DNA of 64,000 nt from Conexibacter sp. CPCC 205762 (GCF_030646155.1 NZ_JAUTDN010000018.1:1-64000); one strand, 5' to 3'. Positions 7,879-16,929 are shown, counted from the stretch's first letter. Notes: a model not told the origin generated them from the letters alone. Made by a program: numbers and translations.

Positions 7879-8615
7879 GCGGCTTCGACGGCAGAACGCT
7901 GCTGGTCGTCGGCGGCGCGTCCGGGATCGGGCTGGCGGCGGCGCGGCTGGCGGCCGCGCGCGGCGCGCGCCTCGTCGTCGCCGACGTCGCGGCCGACGGC
8001 GCCGAGACGGTCGGCGCGCTCGACGGCGAGGTCGCCTTCGTCCACGCCGACGCGACCGACGCCGACGCGATGCAGCACGCCGTCACGACGACGGTCGCCC
8101 GCCACGGCGGCCTCGACGGCCTGCTGGCGACGGTCGGCGGCGCGGTCATCGGCCCCGCCGACGAGCTGGACCCGGCGACCTGGGAGCGCGAGCTGACCTT
8201 CAACCTCGGCTCCGCCTACCTCTGCTGTCGCGCCGCGATCCCGCAGCTCAAGCAGCGGCCCGGCTCCGCGATCGTGCTGACCAGCAGCGGCCAGGCGGTC
8301 ATGTCAGCCGCCGACCGCGCCGGCTACGCCGCCGCCAAGGCCGGCGTGATCTCCTACACGCGCTCGCTCGCGGGCGCGCTCGCGCCGGCGCGGGTGCGCG
8401 TCAACTGCATCGCCCCGGGGCCGACCGACACGCCGCGCTTCCGCGCGATGAACGGCGGCGACGAGGGCGTCGAGCGGGTCCGCGCGCTGATGCCGCTCGG
8501 CGAGATCCCGCAACCGGAGGACTGCGCCGAGGTGGCGCTCTTCCTGCTGTCCGGCGCCGCCCGCCAGGTGACCGGCCAGACCGTCCACGTCAACGGCGGC
8601 CTGTTGATGCCATGA
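7875..8615 (+). CDS. Short-chain dehydrogenase/reductase, possible dihydrodiol dehydrogenase
   Basis: This 246-residue classical SDR carries a glycine-rich NAD site VGGASGIG (residues 12-19), an ADVAADGA acidic segment after beta-2, catalytic S138, and Y151-x3-K155 (YAAAK). The C-terminal pattern is CIAPGPTDTPRF and VTGQTVHVNGG. GTG at 7875 overlaps the preceding stop (GTGA). By context it may oxidise the cis-dihydrodiol made by a Rieske oxygenase, but SDR substrates cannot be deduced from sequence. Confidence 0.9.
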   Translation: MSGFDGRTLLVVGGASGIGLAAARLAAARGARLVVADVAADGAETVGALDGEVAFVHADATDADAMQHAVTTTVARHGGLDGLLATVGGAVIGPADELDPATWERELTFNLGSAYLCCRAAIPQLKQRPGSAIVLTSSGQAVMSAADRAGYAAAKAGVISYTRSLAGALAPARVRVNCIAPGPTDTPRFRAMNGGDEGVERVRALMPLGEIPQPEDCAEVALFLLSGAARQVTGQTVHVNGGLLMP

Positions 8616-9541
8616 GCGCTTCCCGTGCACGCGTCGGCCACGAGCCGAAGACCGGCCTCTACTACGAGCTGCTCGGACCGCAGACGGCGGCCGGCCCGCC
8701 GCTGCTGCTGATCCACGGCGGCGGCGCGACCGGCGCCTGCTGGCGCGCGACGCCCGACGGCCGCCTCGGCTGGGCCGACCAGCTCGCCGACCGCGGCCAC
8801 CGCCTGTGGGTGACCGACTGGCCCGGCACCGGCCGCTCCGGCAACCGCGACGGGCTGGAGATCGACTACGCCGCCGTCGTCGAGGGCTACCGCACGCTGC
8901 TGCGCGAGACGATCGCCGAGCCGGTCGTCGTCGTCTGCCACTCGATGGGCGGCGCGGTCGCCTGGCAGCTGGTCGAGCACGAGAGCGACCTCGTCGCGGG
9001 CGTGCTGTCGGTCGCCGGCGCCTACCCGGCCAACGTCGCGCCGAGATCGCAGGTCGTCTCCGACGACGGCGCGGTCGCGGTCGTCGACTTCGCCGACACG
9101 GGCGTGCGGATGACCGTCGACCGGCGCGTGATGAACCTCTACGGCGACGGCTACGTCTACCAGCAGGGGATCGCGACCAGCACCCGCTTCCCGCTGGATC
9201 GCGTCGACGCGATGCGCGCCGGCTTCGTCGGGCTGCCGCCGCGGATGCTGCTGCAGCGGCTCGGCGTCGAGCCCGGGATGCCGACGATCGACTCCGGCGC
9301 CGGCTTCGCCGGCACGCCGATCCGCCTGCTCGCCAGCGCCGAGGATCCCGCCCACACGCGCGCGATCGAGGAGCGCACGCTCGGGCTGCTGCGCGGCTGG
9401 GGCGCGGAGGCGGAGCTGATCTGGCTGCCGGACCTCGGGATCGAGGGCAACGGCCACTTCATGATGTTCGAGCAGAACTCGGACGAGCTGCTGGAGGTCG
9501 TCGCAACCCAGCTGACGGCGGTCGGGGCGGTGGCGCGATGA
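8612..9541 (+). CDS. Alpha/beta-fold hydrolase
   Basis: This 309-residue hydrolase has the oxyanion segment LLLIHGGGATGACW (about residues 31-44), the nucleophile elbow C-H-S111-M-G-G, and a late histidine in GNGHFMMFEQ that would complete the triad. Hydrolases in this position are often meta-cleavage-product (C-C bond) hydrolases or esterases. The neighbouring extradiol-type dioxygenase makes the first option plausible, without proof. It overlaps both neighbours by ATGA. Confidence 0.88.
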   Translation: MSASRARVGHEPKTGLYYELLGPQTAAGPPLLLIHGGGATGACWRATPDGRLGWADQLADRGHRLWVTDWPGTGRSGNRDGLEIDYAAVVEGYRTLLRETIAEPVVVVCHSMGGAVAWQLVEHESDLVAGVLSVAGAYPANVAPRSQVVSDDGAVAVVDFADTGVRMTVDRRVMNLYGDGYVYQQGIATSTRFPLDRVDAMRAGFVGLPPRMLLQRLGVEPGMPTIDSGAGFAGTPIRLLASAEDPAHTRAIEERTLGLLRGWGAEAELIWLPDLGIEGNGHFMMFEQNSDELLEVVATQLTAVGAVAR

Positions 9542-11277
9542 GCGTCCGTCACGGCTCCGACGCGATCGTCTCGCACCTGATCGAGGCGGGGATCGAGCAG
9601 GTCGCCTTCAACCCCGGCGCGAGCTTCCGCGGCATCCACGACTCGCTCGTGCACACGCCCGGCGCGCCCGCGATCTCGCTCTGCATGCACGAGATGGTCG
9701 CCGTCTCGATGGCGCAGGGCTACGCGAAGGCGGCCGGCACGCCGATGGCGGCGCTGCTGCACAACGTCGTCGGCCTGCAGAACGCGAGCATGGCGATCTA
9801 CAACGCCTGGTGCGACCGCGTCCCGCTGCTGCTGCTCGGCGGCACCGGGCCGAAGTCGAAGGCCAATCGGCGGCCGTGGATCGACTGGATCCACACCGCC
9901 TCGGTGCAGGCGAACATCGTCCGCGACTTCGTCAAGTGGGACGACGAGCCGCACGACATCGCCTCGGTCGCGGAGTCGTTCGCGCGCGGGCTGACGGCGA
10001 CGAAGGCGCTCCCGTCCGGCCCCGTCTACCTCTGCTACGACGTCGACCTGCAGGAGGATCCGCTCCCGGCGGGCTTCGTCGAGCAGTCGATCGCGCAGTA
10101 CGCCGTGCCGAGCCCGCCGGCGCCCGCGCCGGCCGACGTCGACTGGCTCGTGGAGCGGCTGCGCGCCGCGCGGCGGCCGCTGATCCTCGCCGGCTACGTG
10201 GGCGAGTCGCCGGCCCAGTTCGCGGCGCTGACGGCGCTCGCTGAGGCGCTCGGCGCGCCGGTCGTCGATACCGGCGTCCGTCACGCCTTCCCCAGCGGCC
10301 ACCGCCTCAACGGCGCGGGCGTGCCGGGGCTGGTGGAGGAGGCCGACGCGATCCTCGCGCTCGACGTCGAGGAGCTGCACGGCCCGCTCGGCGCGCGGCT
10401 CGCCGCGACGACGACGGCGAGCGCGTCCGGCGCCGCCGACGCGGTCGCCGCGCCGCTGACGCTGCTGAACGTCACGCTCTCGACGCTGAAGCTGCGCGCC
10501 TGGGCGCACGACTACCAGCCGCTGGCGCCGGCCGAGCGGCAGATCACGGCCTCTGCCGACCTCGTCGTCGAGGCGCTGCTGCAGCGGCTGAAGGCCGACC
10601 CGCTCGACGCCGCGACCGTCAACGCGCGCGGCGACGCCGCCGCCGCGCGGATCGCGAGCGCACGCGCAGGGTGGAGCAGCGCGGCGAAGAACGCCACCGC
10701 CGACGGCGTCGTCCCGCTGGAGCGGCTGATCCACGAGCTGGGCGGCGCGCTGCGCGACGTCCCGTTCGTGCTCGGCGGCGGCACCAACGGCAGACTCGAG
10801 CAGCGCCAGTGGGCGCTCGACAGAGCGCGCCAGTACGCCGGCTGGGCCTCCGGCGGCGGGCTCGGCTACGGCGTCTCCGGCGCGCTCGGCGTCGCGCTGG
10901 CGCAGGAGCCGGGCACGATCACCGTCGACCTGCAGGCCGACGGCGACCTGCTGTTCCTGCCCTCGGCGCTGTGGACGGCCGCACACAAAAGGCTGCCGGT
11001 GCTGATCGTCGTCAACGACAACCGCCAGTACGGCAACACGGTCGAGCACGCGCAGAAGATCGGCCGCCTGCGCGGCCACGGCGACGGCAGCCGCTACGCC
11101 GGCGCCGGCCTCGCCGACCCGCCGGTCGACCTCGCCGCGATGGCGCGCTCGTTCGGCCTCTGGGCCGCCGGCCCCGTCTCCGATCCCGAGACGCTCGCCA
11201 CCACCCTGCAGGAGGCGGTCGCGGTCGTGCGCTCCGGCCGCCCCGCGCTCGTCGACGTGCTGACCCCCGGCTTCTGA
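9538..11277 (+). CDS. Thiamine-diphosphate-dependent enzyme (acetolactate synthase/decarboxylase family)
   Basis: This 579-residue protein has the three-domain layout of ThDP enzymes such as acetolactate synthase and benzoylformate decarboxylase. E52 (CMHEMVAVSMAQGYA) is the expected cofactor-activating glutamate. A central domain includes AGYVGESPAQFAAL. The C-terminal ThDP/Mg site is DLQADGDLLFLPSALWTAAH followed by VVNDNRQYGN. Together with the aldehyde dehydrogenase immediately downstream, the likely step is decarboxylation of an aromatic or aliphatic 2-keto acid to an aldehyde that is then oxidised. That pairing is inference from order. ATGA overlap with the hydrolase. Confidence 0.88.
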   Translation: MSVRHGSDAIVSHLIEAGIEQVAFNPGASFRGIHDSLVHTPGAPAISLCMHEMVAVSMAQGYAKAAGTPMAALLHNVVGLQNASMAIYNAWCDRVPLLLLGGTGPKSKANRRPWIDWIHTASVQANIVRDFVKWDDEPHDIASVAESFARGLTATKALPSGPVYLCYDVDLQEDPLPAGFVEQSIAQYAVPSPPAPAPADVDWLVERLRAARRPLILAGYVGESPAQFAALTALAEALGAPVVDTGVRHAFPSGHRLNGAGVPGLVEEADAILALDVEELHGPLGARLAATTTASASGAADAVAAPLTLLNVTLSTLKLRAWAHDYQPLAPAERQITASADLVVEALLQRLKADPLDAATVNARGDAAAARIASARAGWSSAAKNATADGVVPLERLIHELGGALRDVPFVLGGGTNGRLEQRQWALDRARQYAGWASGGGLGYGVSGALGVALAQEPGTITVDLQADGDLLFLPSALWTAAHKRLPVLIVVNDNRQYGNTVEHAQKIGRLRGHGDGSRYAGAGLADPPVDLAAMARSFGLWAAGPVSDPETLATTLQEAVAVVRSGRPALVDVLTPGF

Positions 11278-11299
11278 TGACCCGCCAGAGAGGACCCCG

Positions 11300-12820
11300 A
11301 TGACCGACACGCTCGTCCAGGACCCGATCGCCACGTACGTCGGCGGGCGTCAGTTCAGGATGCTGATCGGCGACGCGTTCGTCGACGCCGCCGACGGTGC
11401 CACCGCCGACGTCTTCGACCCCTCGACCGGCGAGCGCCTGACGACCGTGCCCGACGGCGGCGCGGAGGACATGCGCCGCGCGATCGCCGCCGCCAGAGCG
11501 GCGCAGCCGGCGTGGGAGCAGCTCGGCGTCGCCGGCCGCTCGAAGTGCTTCGCGCGCTTCGGCGAGCTGCTGCGCGAGCACCGCGAGGAGCTGGCGATGC
11601 TCGACGCGATCGACTGCGGCAACCCCGTCAGAGCGATGCGGATCGACGTCGACCTCTGCCACGCCTACCTCGACGGCTGGCCGCACATCGCCGGCGCGCT
11701 GACCGGCGACGTCTACCCCGCCAGCCCCGGCAACCTGCACTACACCGCGCACCGCCCGTACGGCGTCGTCGGCCGTATCACGGCGTTCAACCACCCGCTG
11801 ATGTTCGCCGTCACGCGCCCGCTGCCGTCGCTGATCAGCGGCAACACGCTCGTGATGAAGCCCTCGCCGGACACGTCGCTGTCGACGCTGCGGCTGGCGG
11901 AGCTGTTCGCGCAGGCGTTCCCGGCCGGCGTCGTCAACATCGTCACCGGCGGCGCGGAGGCCGGCGACGCGCTCGTGACCGATCCCGAGGTCAAGCGGAT
12001 CGCCTTCACCGGCTCGGTTCCGACCGGCCTGCTGATCCAGCGCCGCGCGGCCGAGTCGGGCACCGTCAAGCACCTGTCGCTGGAGCTGGGCGGCAAGAAC
12101 GCGATGATCGTCTTCCCGGACGTCGATCTCGACGCGGCCGTCGAGGGCGCGATCTACGGCATGAACCTCGACGTCTGCCAGGGCCAGTCGTGCGGCTCCA
12201 ACTCGCGCGTGCTCGTCCACAGCAAGATCCACGACGCCTTCGTCGCGAAGATGGCCGACAAGCTGGCCGCGTTCAAGGTCGGCGTCGCCTACGACGAGGG
12301 GACCGACGTCGGCCCGGTCGTCACCAGAGCGCACCACGACCGCGTCGCGAGCTACGTCGACTCCGGGATCGAGGAGGGCGCCGAGCTGGTCTTCGGCGGC
12401 CATCGTCCCGACGGCCTCCCGGCCGGCGGCAACTTCGTCACGCCGGCGCTGTTCGCGGGCGTCCGGCCGGAGATGAAGATCGGCCACGAGGAGATCTTCG
12501 GGCCGGTCGTCTCGACCTTCCGGTGGGACGACTACACCGGCATGCTGGAGCTGGCCAACGCCGTCGACCTCGGCCTGACCGCGAGCGTCTGGACGCAGAA
12601 CCTCGACGTCGCGCACAAGACCGCCGACGCGCTCGACGCCGGCTACGTCTGGGTCAACGACTCGACCCGCCACTACTTCGGCACCCCCTTCGGCGGCTCC
12701 AAGAACAGCGGCATCGGCCGCGAGGAGTCGCGCGACGAGCTGCTCAGCTACCTCGAGCAGAAGGTCGTCCACACCCGCCTCGGCGACGCCGCCGCCGCGC
12801 TCGCGCGGATGGTCGGCTGA
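11300..12820 (+). CDS. Aldehyde dehydrogenase (NAD(P)-dependent)
   Basis: This 506-residue enzyme of the ALDH superfamily has the cofactor region ITAFNHPLMFAVTRPLPSLI and FTGSVPTG, the general base in LELGGKNAM, the catalytic cysteine in CQGQSCGSNSR, and EEIFGPVVS near the C-terminus. A purine-rich AGAGAGGA about 6 nt before the ATG serves as ribosome binding site, one of the few clear ones in this operon. It follows the ThDP enzyme by 22 nt and probably oxidises the aldehyde produced there to an acid. Confidence 0.93.
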   Translation: MTDTLVQDPIATYVGGRQFRMLIGDAFVDAADGATADVFDPSTGERLTTVPDGGAEDMRRAIAAARAAQPAWEQLGVAGRSKCFARFGELLREHREELAMLDAIDCGNPVRAMRIDVDLCHAYLDGWPHIAGALTGDVYPASPGNLHYTAHRPYGVVGRITAFNHPLMFAVTRPLPSLISGNTLVMKPSPDTSLSTLRLAELFAQAFPAGVVNIVTGGAEAGDALVTDPEVKRIAFTGSVPTGLLIQRRAAESGTVKHLSLELGGKNAMIVFPDVDLDAAVEGAIYGMNLDVCQGQSCGSNSRVLVHSKIHDAFVAKMADKLAAFKVGVAYDEGTDVGPVVTRAHHDRVASYVDSGIEEGAELVFGGHRPDGLPAGGNFVTPALFAGVRPEMKIGHEEIFGPVVSTFRWDDYTGMLELANAVDLGLTASVWTQNLDVAHKTADALDAGYVWVNDSTRHYFGTPFGGSKNSGIGREESRDELLSYLEQKVVHTRLGDAAAALARMVG

Positions 12821-12850
12821 GCCCCGGACCCTGACCAGGAGCAATCAGCG

Positions 12851-13720
12851 ATGGAGCACTCCTTCTTCGACTACTCGCCGATCGTCCGCCGTCAGGCGCC
12901 GCGGCTGCCCGACGGCAAGCGGCTGGCGGTCTGGATCGGGCTCAACGTCGAGCACTACCAGTACGGCCAGCAGGCGATGAGCCTCGCCCAGTTCACCGCC
13001 CAGCTCGTGCCCGACCCGCTCAATTACGGCTGGCGCGACTACGGCGTCCGCGCCGGCATCTGGCGGCTGATGGAGCTGCTCGACCGCCACGGCTTCCGCG
13101 CCAGCGCGATCACCAACGCCGAGGTCTTCGAGCGCTATCCGGAGATCGTCGAGGAGGGCGCCAAGCGCGGCTGGGCGTGGGTCGGTCACGGCAACGACAA
13201 CTCGTCGTGGTGGGTCGGGATGGACCGCGCCAGCGAGATCGCGGCGGTCAACGGGATCGTCGAGGCGTTCACGCGCGCGACCGGCGCCGCCCCGAGAGGG
13301 TGGCTCGGCCCGGCGCTGACCGCGACCGAGAACACGCTCGACGTGCTCGCCGAGCTGGGCTTCTCCTACAGCCTCGACTGGGCCAACGACGACCAGCCGT
13401 ACCGCTTCAACACCGGCACCGGCGCGCTCGCCTCGGTCCCGTACAGCAGCGAGGTCAACGACATCCCGGCGTTCGTGCTGCACCACCACACGGGCGAGCA
13501 GTTCGCGCAGTCGGTGGTCGACCAGTTCGACCAGCTCTACGAGGAGGGCGCTGAGGACCTGCGCGTGATGGGGATCGGGATCCACCCGTTCCTCGTCGGC
13601 CAGCCGTTCCGCGCGCGCCACTTCGCGCGGGCGCTGGAGCACATCGCCGGCCACGACGACGTCTGGCTGGCGACCAGCGACGAGATCGCCGACTGGTACC
13701 TCGGCGCGTCGAGAGCGTGA
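12851..13720 (+). CDS. Polysaccharide-deacetylase-like (PuuE-type) hydrolase
   Basis: This 289-residue NodB-fold protein resembles the PuuE/cytosolic deacetylase branch: NVEHYQYG at motif 1, an RAGIWRLMELLDRHGFRASAI strand-helix unit, GHGNDN at motif 2, and the C-terminal IGIHPFLVGQPFRARH. There is no signal peptide, so a cytoplasmic amide or ureide hydrolase is likelier than a cell-wall deacetylase. If the pathway substrate contains nitrogen, an amide-cleaving step would fit. It is the last gene of the 3526-13720 operon, 15 nt before the next operator. Confidence 0.78.
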   Translation: MEHSFFDYSPIVRRQAPRLPDGKRLAVWIGLNVEHYQYGQQAMSLAQFTAQLVPDPLNYGWRDYGVRAGIWRLMELLDRHGFRASAITNAEVFERYPEIVEEGAKRGWAWVGHGNDNSSWWVGMDRASEIAAVNGIVEAFTRATGAAPRGWLGPALTATENTLDVLAELGFSYSLDWANDDQPYRFNTGTGALASVPYSSEVNDIPAFVLHHHTGEQFAQSVVDQFDQLYEEGAEDLRVMGIGIHPFLVGQPFRARHFARALEHIAGHDDVWLATSDEIADWYLGASRA

Positions 13721-13747
13721 CAGCGACCAATGGCAACTGTATACTGT
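13717..13747 (+). promoter_or_regulatory. Promoter with operator for the second Rieske operon (regulon site 4)
   Basis: GTGACA (13717-13722) and TATACT (13740-13745) are separated by 17 bp, a good sigma-A-type promoter. ACTGTATACTGT (13736-13747) is an 11/12 match to the shared operator and covers the -10 box. The downstream gene has a ribosome binding site (GGAGG at 13766-13770), so this transcript is not leaderless. Confidence 0.75.
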
Positions 13748-13776
13748 CGGCCGACTGACCGGACTGGAGGCAGACG

Positions 13777-15084
13777 TTGTCGCACGTGACGCACCCCGAG
13801 AAGCTGTACGACCGCTTGCGGGCGACCGTCCGCCCCGAGGAGGGGGCGATCCCGCTGTTCGTCTACTCGGACCCCGAGGTCTACCGGCTGGAGCTGGAGC
13901 GGCTGTTCGGCAGAGTCTGGCTGTTCGTCGCGCACGAGTCCGAGCTGGAGGAGGAGGGCGCCTTCGTCGTCCGCCAGATGGGCGAGCAGTCGGTGATCGT
14001 CGCGCGCGGCGACGACGGCGAGATCCGCACCTTCCTCAACGCCTGCCGCCATCGCGGCATGAAGCTGACGAGCGAGGACTGCGGCGTCGCCTCGATGTGG
14101 CGCTGCCCCTACCACGGCTTCACGTTCGCCAACTACGGCAACTTCATGGGCACGCCGTTCGAGCGCGCCGCCTACCCGCCCAACGGCCTCGACCGCGAGC
14201 GGCTGAGACTGATCGAGGCGCGCTGCGAGTCGTACGCCGGGCTGATCTTCGCGACCTGGGACAAGGACGGCCCGTCGCTGCCCGACTTCCTCGGCGACCT
14301 GCGCTGGTACCTCGACATCTTCGCCGGCCGTGCGCAGATGGAGCTGGTCGGCGAGGCGCAGCGGTGGATCATCCCGTCGTCGTGGAAGCTGCCGTCGGAG
14401 AACTTCGCCTCCGACGCCTACCACACGGCCACCGCGCACGCCTTCCTCGCCAGACTCGGGCTCGTCAGAGGCGTCGACTTCGGCAGAGACGGCTACCACG
14501 TCGACGCCGGCGGCGGCCACGGCCTCGGCATGGGCGTCCACGACGACAGACCGGGCTCGTGGTTCCCGCAGGAGCTGGAGCCCGAGTACGCCGCGAAGCT
14601 GAGCCCGGACCAGCTGGCGCTGCTGCACCGCGTCAAGAACTTCCACGGCAACGTCTTCCCGAACCTGTCGTTCCTGATCCCGAACTTCATCCCGGTCGAC
14701 GGGCAGCTCGTGACCGGCATGATGCTGCGGATGTGGCAGCCGGTCGGGCCCGACAGGCTGATGGCCTGGTCGTGGTTCCTGGTCGAGAAGAACGCGCCCG
14801 CCTGGTGGAAGGAGAAGGGGCGCAGAATGTACGTGCAGACCTTCTCCTCGGGCGGCATGTTCGACCAGGACGACACCGAGAACTGGGAGGCGCAGACCGA
14901 GGTCGCCAACTCGGCGCTGACGCGGCCCGACGAGGTCATGCTCGACTACACGATGGGGCTCGACGCGACCCCGCTGAGCGACTTCCCCGGCCCCGGCGAC
15001 GTCTACGACGGCAAGTTCAGCGAGGCGGCGGCGCGCAGCTACTACCGCACCTGGCTCGACCTGCTGCTGGAGGAGGGCAGATGA
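13777..15084 (+). CDS. Second Rieske aromatic-ring-hydroxylating oxygenase, alpha subunit
   Basis: This 435-residue large subunit has C90-x-H92 and C110-x2-H113 for the Rieske cluster, and SENFASDAYHTATAH with D213, H216 and H221 for the mononuclear iron. It is clearly a different paralogue from the enzyme at 924, being longer and containing WFPQELEPEYAAKLS and a C-terminal VYDGKFSEAAARSYYRTWLDLL. TTG at 13777 is taken as the start because GGAGG lies 6 nt upstream; GTG at 13786 is an alternative. It overlaps its beta-subunit gene by ATGA and shares the operon with the only ferredoxin in the window. Confidence 0.92.
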   Translation: MSHVTHPEKLYDRLRATVRPEEGAIPLFVYSDPEVYRLELERLFGRVWLFVAHESELEEEGAFVVRQMGEQSVIVARGDDGEIRTFLNACRHRGMKLTSEDCGVASMWRCPYHGFTFANYGNFMGTPFERAAYPPNGLDRERLRLIEARCESYAGLIFATWDKDGPSLPDFLGDLRWYLDIFAGRAQMELVGEAQRWIIPSSWKLPSENFASDAYHTATAHAFLARLGLVRGVDFGRDGYHVDAGGGHGLGMGVHDDRPGSWFPQELEPEYAAKLSPDQLALLHRVKNFHGNVFPNLSFLIPNFIPVDGQLVTGMMLRMWQPVGPDRLMAWSWFLVEKNAPAWWKEKGRRMYVQTFSSGGMFDQDDTENWEAQTEVANSALTRPDEVMLDYTMGLDATPLSDFPGPGDVYDGKFSEAAARSYYRTWLDLLLEEGR

Positions 15085-15617
15085 GCTCGATCTGGATCCT
15101 GCCGGCGGAGGCGATCTCGCCGCAGGCGCGGATCGCGGCCGAGGACTTCCTCGTCGCCGAGGCCGCGCTGCTCGACGACCGCAGGTTCGACGAGTGGCTG
15201 CAGCTGTTCACCGACGACCTCGAGTACATCGTCCCGACGCGCACGATCCGGCGCCGCGGCAACGGCTCCGACGTCGACTGGTCCAGCCGCCACTACGACG
15301 ACAACAAGGCGTCGATGTCGCTGCGCGTGCGGCGGCTGACCGAGACCGACGTCGCCTGGGCGGAGGATCCGCCGTCGTTCACGCGCCGGCTGATCTCCAA
15401 CTACCGCTACGCGGCCGGTCCGGGCGAGACCGAGCTGACGGTCAAGACCAACCTGCTGCTGTTCCGCTCGCGCGGCATCAGCGGCCAGCACGATCTGATC
15501 GCCGGCGAGCGCACCGACGTGCTGCGCCTGGTCGAGGGGCGGCTGAAGATCGCCAAGCGCCACGTCGTGCTCGACCAGGCGACGCTCGGCACGAAGAACC
15601 TGGGAGTGTTCCTGTGA
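15081..15617 (+). CDS. Aromatic-ring-hydroxylating dioxygenase, beta subunit (second set)
   Basis: This 178-residue NTF2-fold small subunit contains AAEDFLVAEAALLDDRRFDEWLQLF, DDLEYIVPTRTIRRR, a conserved SNYRYAAG stretch and the C-terminal DQATLGTKNLGVFL. It overlaps the alpha subunit (ATGA) and the ferredoxin gene (GTGA), so the three are coupled. Confidence 0.92.
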   Translation: MSSIWILPAEAISPQARIAAEDFLVAEAALLDDRRFDEWLQLFTDDLEYIVPTRTIRRRGNGSDVDWSSRHYDDNKASMSLRVRRLTETDVAWAEDPPSFTRRLISNYRYAAGPGETELTVKTNLLLFRSRGISGQHDLIAGERTDVLRLVEGRLKIAKRHVVLDQATLGTKNLGVFL

Positions 15618-15808
15618 GAGTCACCGTCGACCTCGGCAGATGCAACGCGTACGGCAACTGCGTGATCGAGGCGCCCGACGTGTTCGACATCGACGACGCC
15701 AACGGGCTCGCGATCGTGCTCGACGCGAACCCGGCGGAGGAGAAGCGCGCGCAGGTCCAGGCGGCCGCGCGCCTCTGCCCGGTGCTGGCGATCGAGATCG
15801 AGGACTGA
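15614..15808 (+). CDS. Small ferredoxin ([3Fe-4S] or [4Fe-4S] type)
   Basis: This 64-residue acidic ferredoxin has C10-x5-C16 (CNAYGNC), the APDVFDIDDANGLA segment and the terminal LCP cysteine. The pattern is that of actinobacterial single-cluster ferredoxins that feed P450s and Rieske oxygenases. With only three visible cysteines a [3Fe-4S] cluster is likely. GTG start overlaps the beta-subunit stop. It is the probable electron donor for the oxygenase encoded just upstream, and perhaps for the one at 924. No ferredoxin reductase gene is present in the window. Confidence 0.88.
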   Translation: MRVTVDLGRCNAYGNCVIEAPDVFDIDDANGLAIVLDANPAEEKRAQVQAAARLCPVLAIEIED

Positions 15809-15816
15809 GGCCCGCG

Positions 15817-16929
15817 ATGGCCGCGCTGGTCGGGCAGTCCTCGCACGCCGAGACGATGCGCCGGCGCAAGGCCGAGCACCTCGAGGTCGCGCTCGACGAC
15901 GCCGTCGAGACGGCGACGCGGCCCGGCTGGCACGACGTCCACCTCGTCCACGAGGCGTTGCCGGAGGTCGACCTCGACGCCGTCTCGCTGCGCACGCCGC
16001 TGCTCGGCAAGACGCTGGAGCTGCCGCTGCTGATCGCCGGCATGACCGGCGGCCACGAGGGCGCGACCGCCGTCAACGGGACGCTCGCGCGCGCCGCCGA
16101 GCGCCACGGGCTCGCGATCGGCCTCGGCTCGCAGCGCGCGGCGCTGGTCGACCCGTCGCTGGAGCCGACGTACGCGGTCGTGCGCGAGCAGGCGCCCAAC
16201 GCGCTCGTGATCGGCAACATCGGGGCGGCGCAGCTGATCGACCAAGCCGAGCGGCCGGCGCTGACGTTCGCGCAGCTGCGGCGGACGGTCGAGATGATCG
16301 ACGCCGACGCGCTCGCGGTCCACCTGAACGTGCTGGAGGAGAGCGTCCAGCCGGAGGGCGACCGCCGCGCGCGCGGGATCGCGGAGGCGATCGGCGAGCT
16401 GACCGCGACGCTCGGCGTGCCGGTCGTCGTGAAGGAGACCGGCGCCGGGATCGCCCGTGAGACGGCGCTGAGGTTGCGCGCGCTCGGGGTCGCGGCGCTC
16501 GACGTCGGCGGCCTCGGGGGGACGAGCTTCGCGCTCGTGGAGCGGATGCGCGCGCGGCTGCAGGACGACGCGCGCGGGCTCGCGCTCGGCGACGACGTGG
16601 GGGAGTGGGGGATCCCGACCGCGGTCACGCTCGCCGGCGCACGCGCCTGCGGCCTGCCGCTGATCGCGACCGGCGGCGTGCGCAGCGGGCTCGACGCCGC
16701 GAAGGCGCTGGCGCTCGGCGCGACCGCCGTCGGTGTCGCGCGCCCGCTGCTGCTGGCCGCGCGCGAGGGCGAGGCCGCCCTCGACCTCTGGATCGAGCGG
16801 TTCGCGACGACGCTCGCGACCGTGCTGCAGCTGACCGGCTGCACGGAGCCGTCGCACCTGCGCGACCGCCCCTGCGTCGTGACCGGCGCCACGCGCGCGT
16901 GGATCGACGACCTCGGGTGGCGGGCGTGA
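15817..16929 (+). CDS. fni: Type 2 isopentenyl-diphosphate delta-isomerase (FMN-dependent)
   Basis: This 370-residue TIM-barrel flavoenzyme matches IDI-2: RRRKAEHLEVAL near the N-terminus, LIAGMTGGHEGA, AIGLGSQRAAL, VIGNIGAAQL, VKETGAGIARE, GGLGGTSFA and IATGGVRSGLDAAKALALGA. IDI-2 interconverts isopentenyl and dimethylallyl diphosphate using reduced FMN. Finding it in an aromatic catabolic operon is unusual. Two genes downstream lies a UbiX-like flavin prenyltransferase, an enzyme type that consumes a dimethylallyl phosphate, which gives the isomerase a coherent local role. A later ATG (15856) is a possible alternative start. Confidence 0.88.
   Translation: MAALVGQSSHAETMRRRKAEHLEVALDDAVETATRPGWHDVHLVHEALPEVDLDAVSLRTPLLGKTLELPLLIAGMTGGHEGATAVNGTLARAAERHGLAIGLGSQRAALVDPSLEPTYAVVREQAPNALVIGNIGAAQLIDQAERPALTFAQLRRTVEMIDADALAVHLNVLEESVQPEGDRRARGIAEAIGELTATLGVPVVVKETGAGIARETALRLRALGVAALDVGGLGGTSFALVERMRARLQDDARGLALGDDVGEWGIPTAVTLAGARACGLPLIATGGVRSGLDAAKALALGATAVGVARPLLLAAREGEAALDLWIERFATTLATVLQLTGCTEPSHLRDRPCVVTGATRAWIDDLGWRA

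Noticed and set aside
9157..11334. 725-codon minus-strand frame opposite the hydrolase and ThDP genes
   Set aside because: Composition is typical antisense shadow (Arg, Asp, Val repeats, no motifs), while the plus strand carries clear conserved enzymes with coupled starts and stops.
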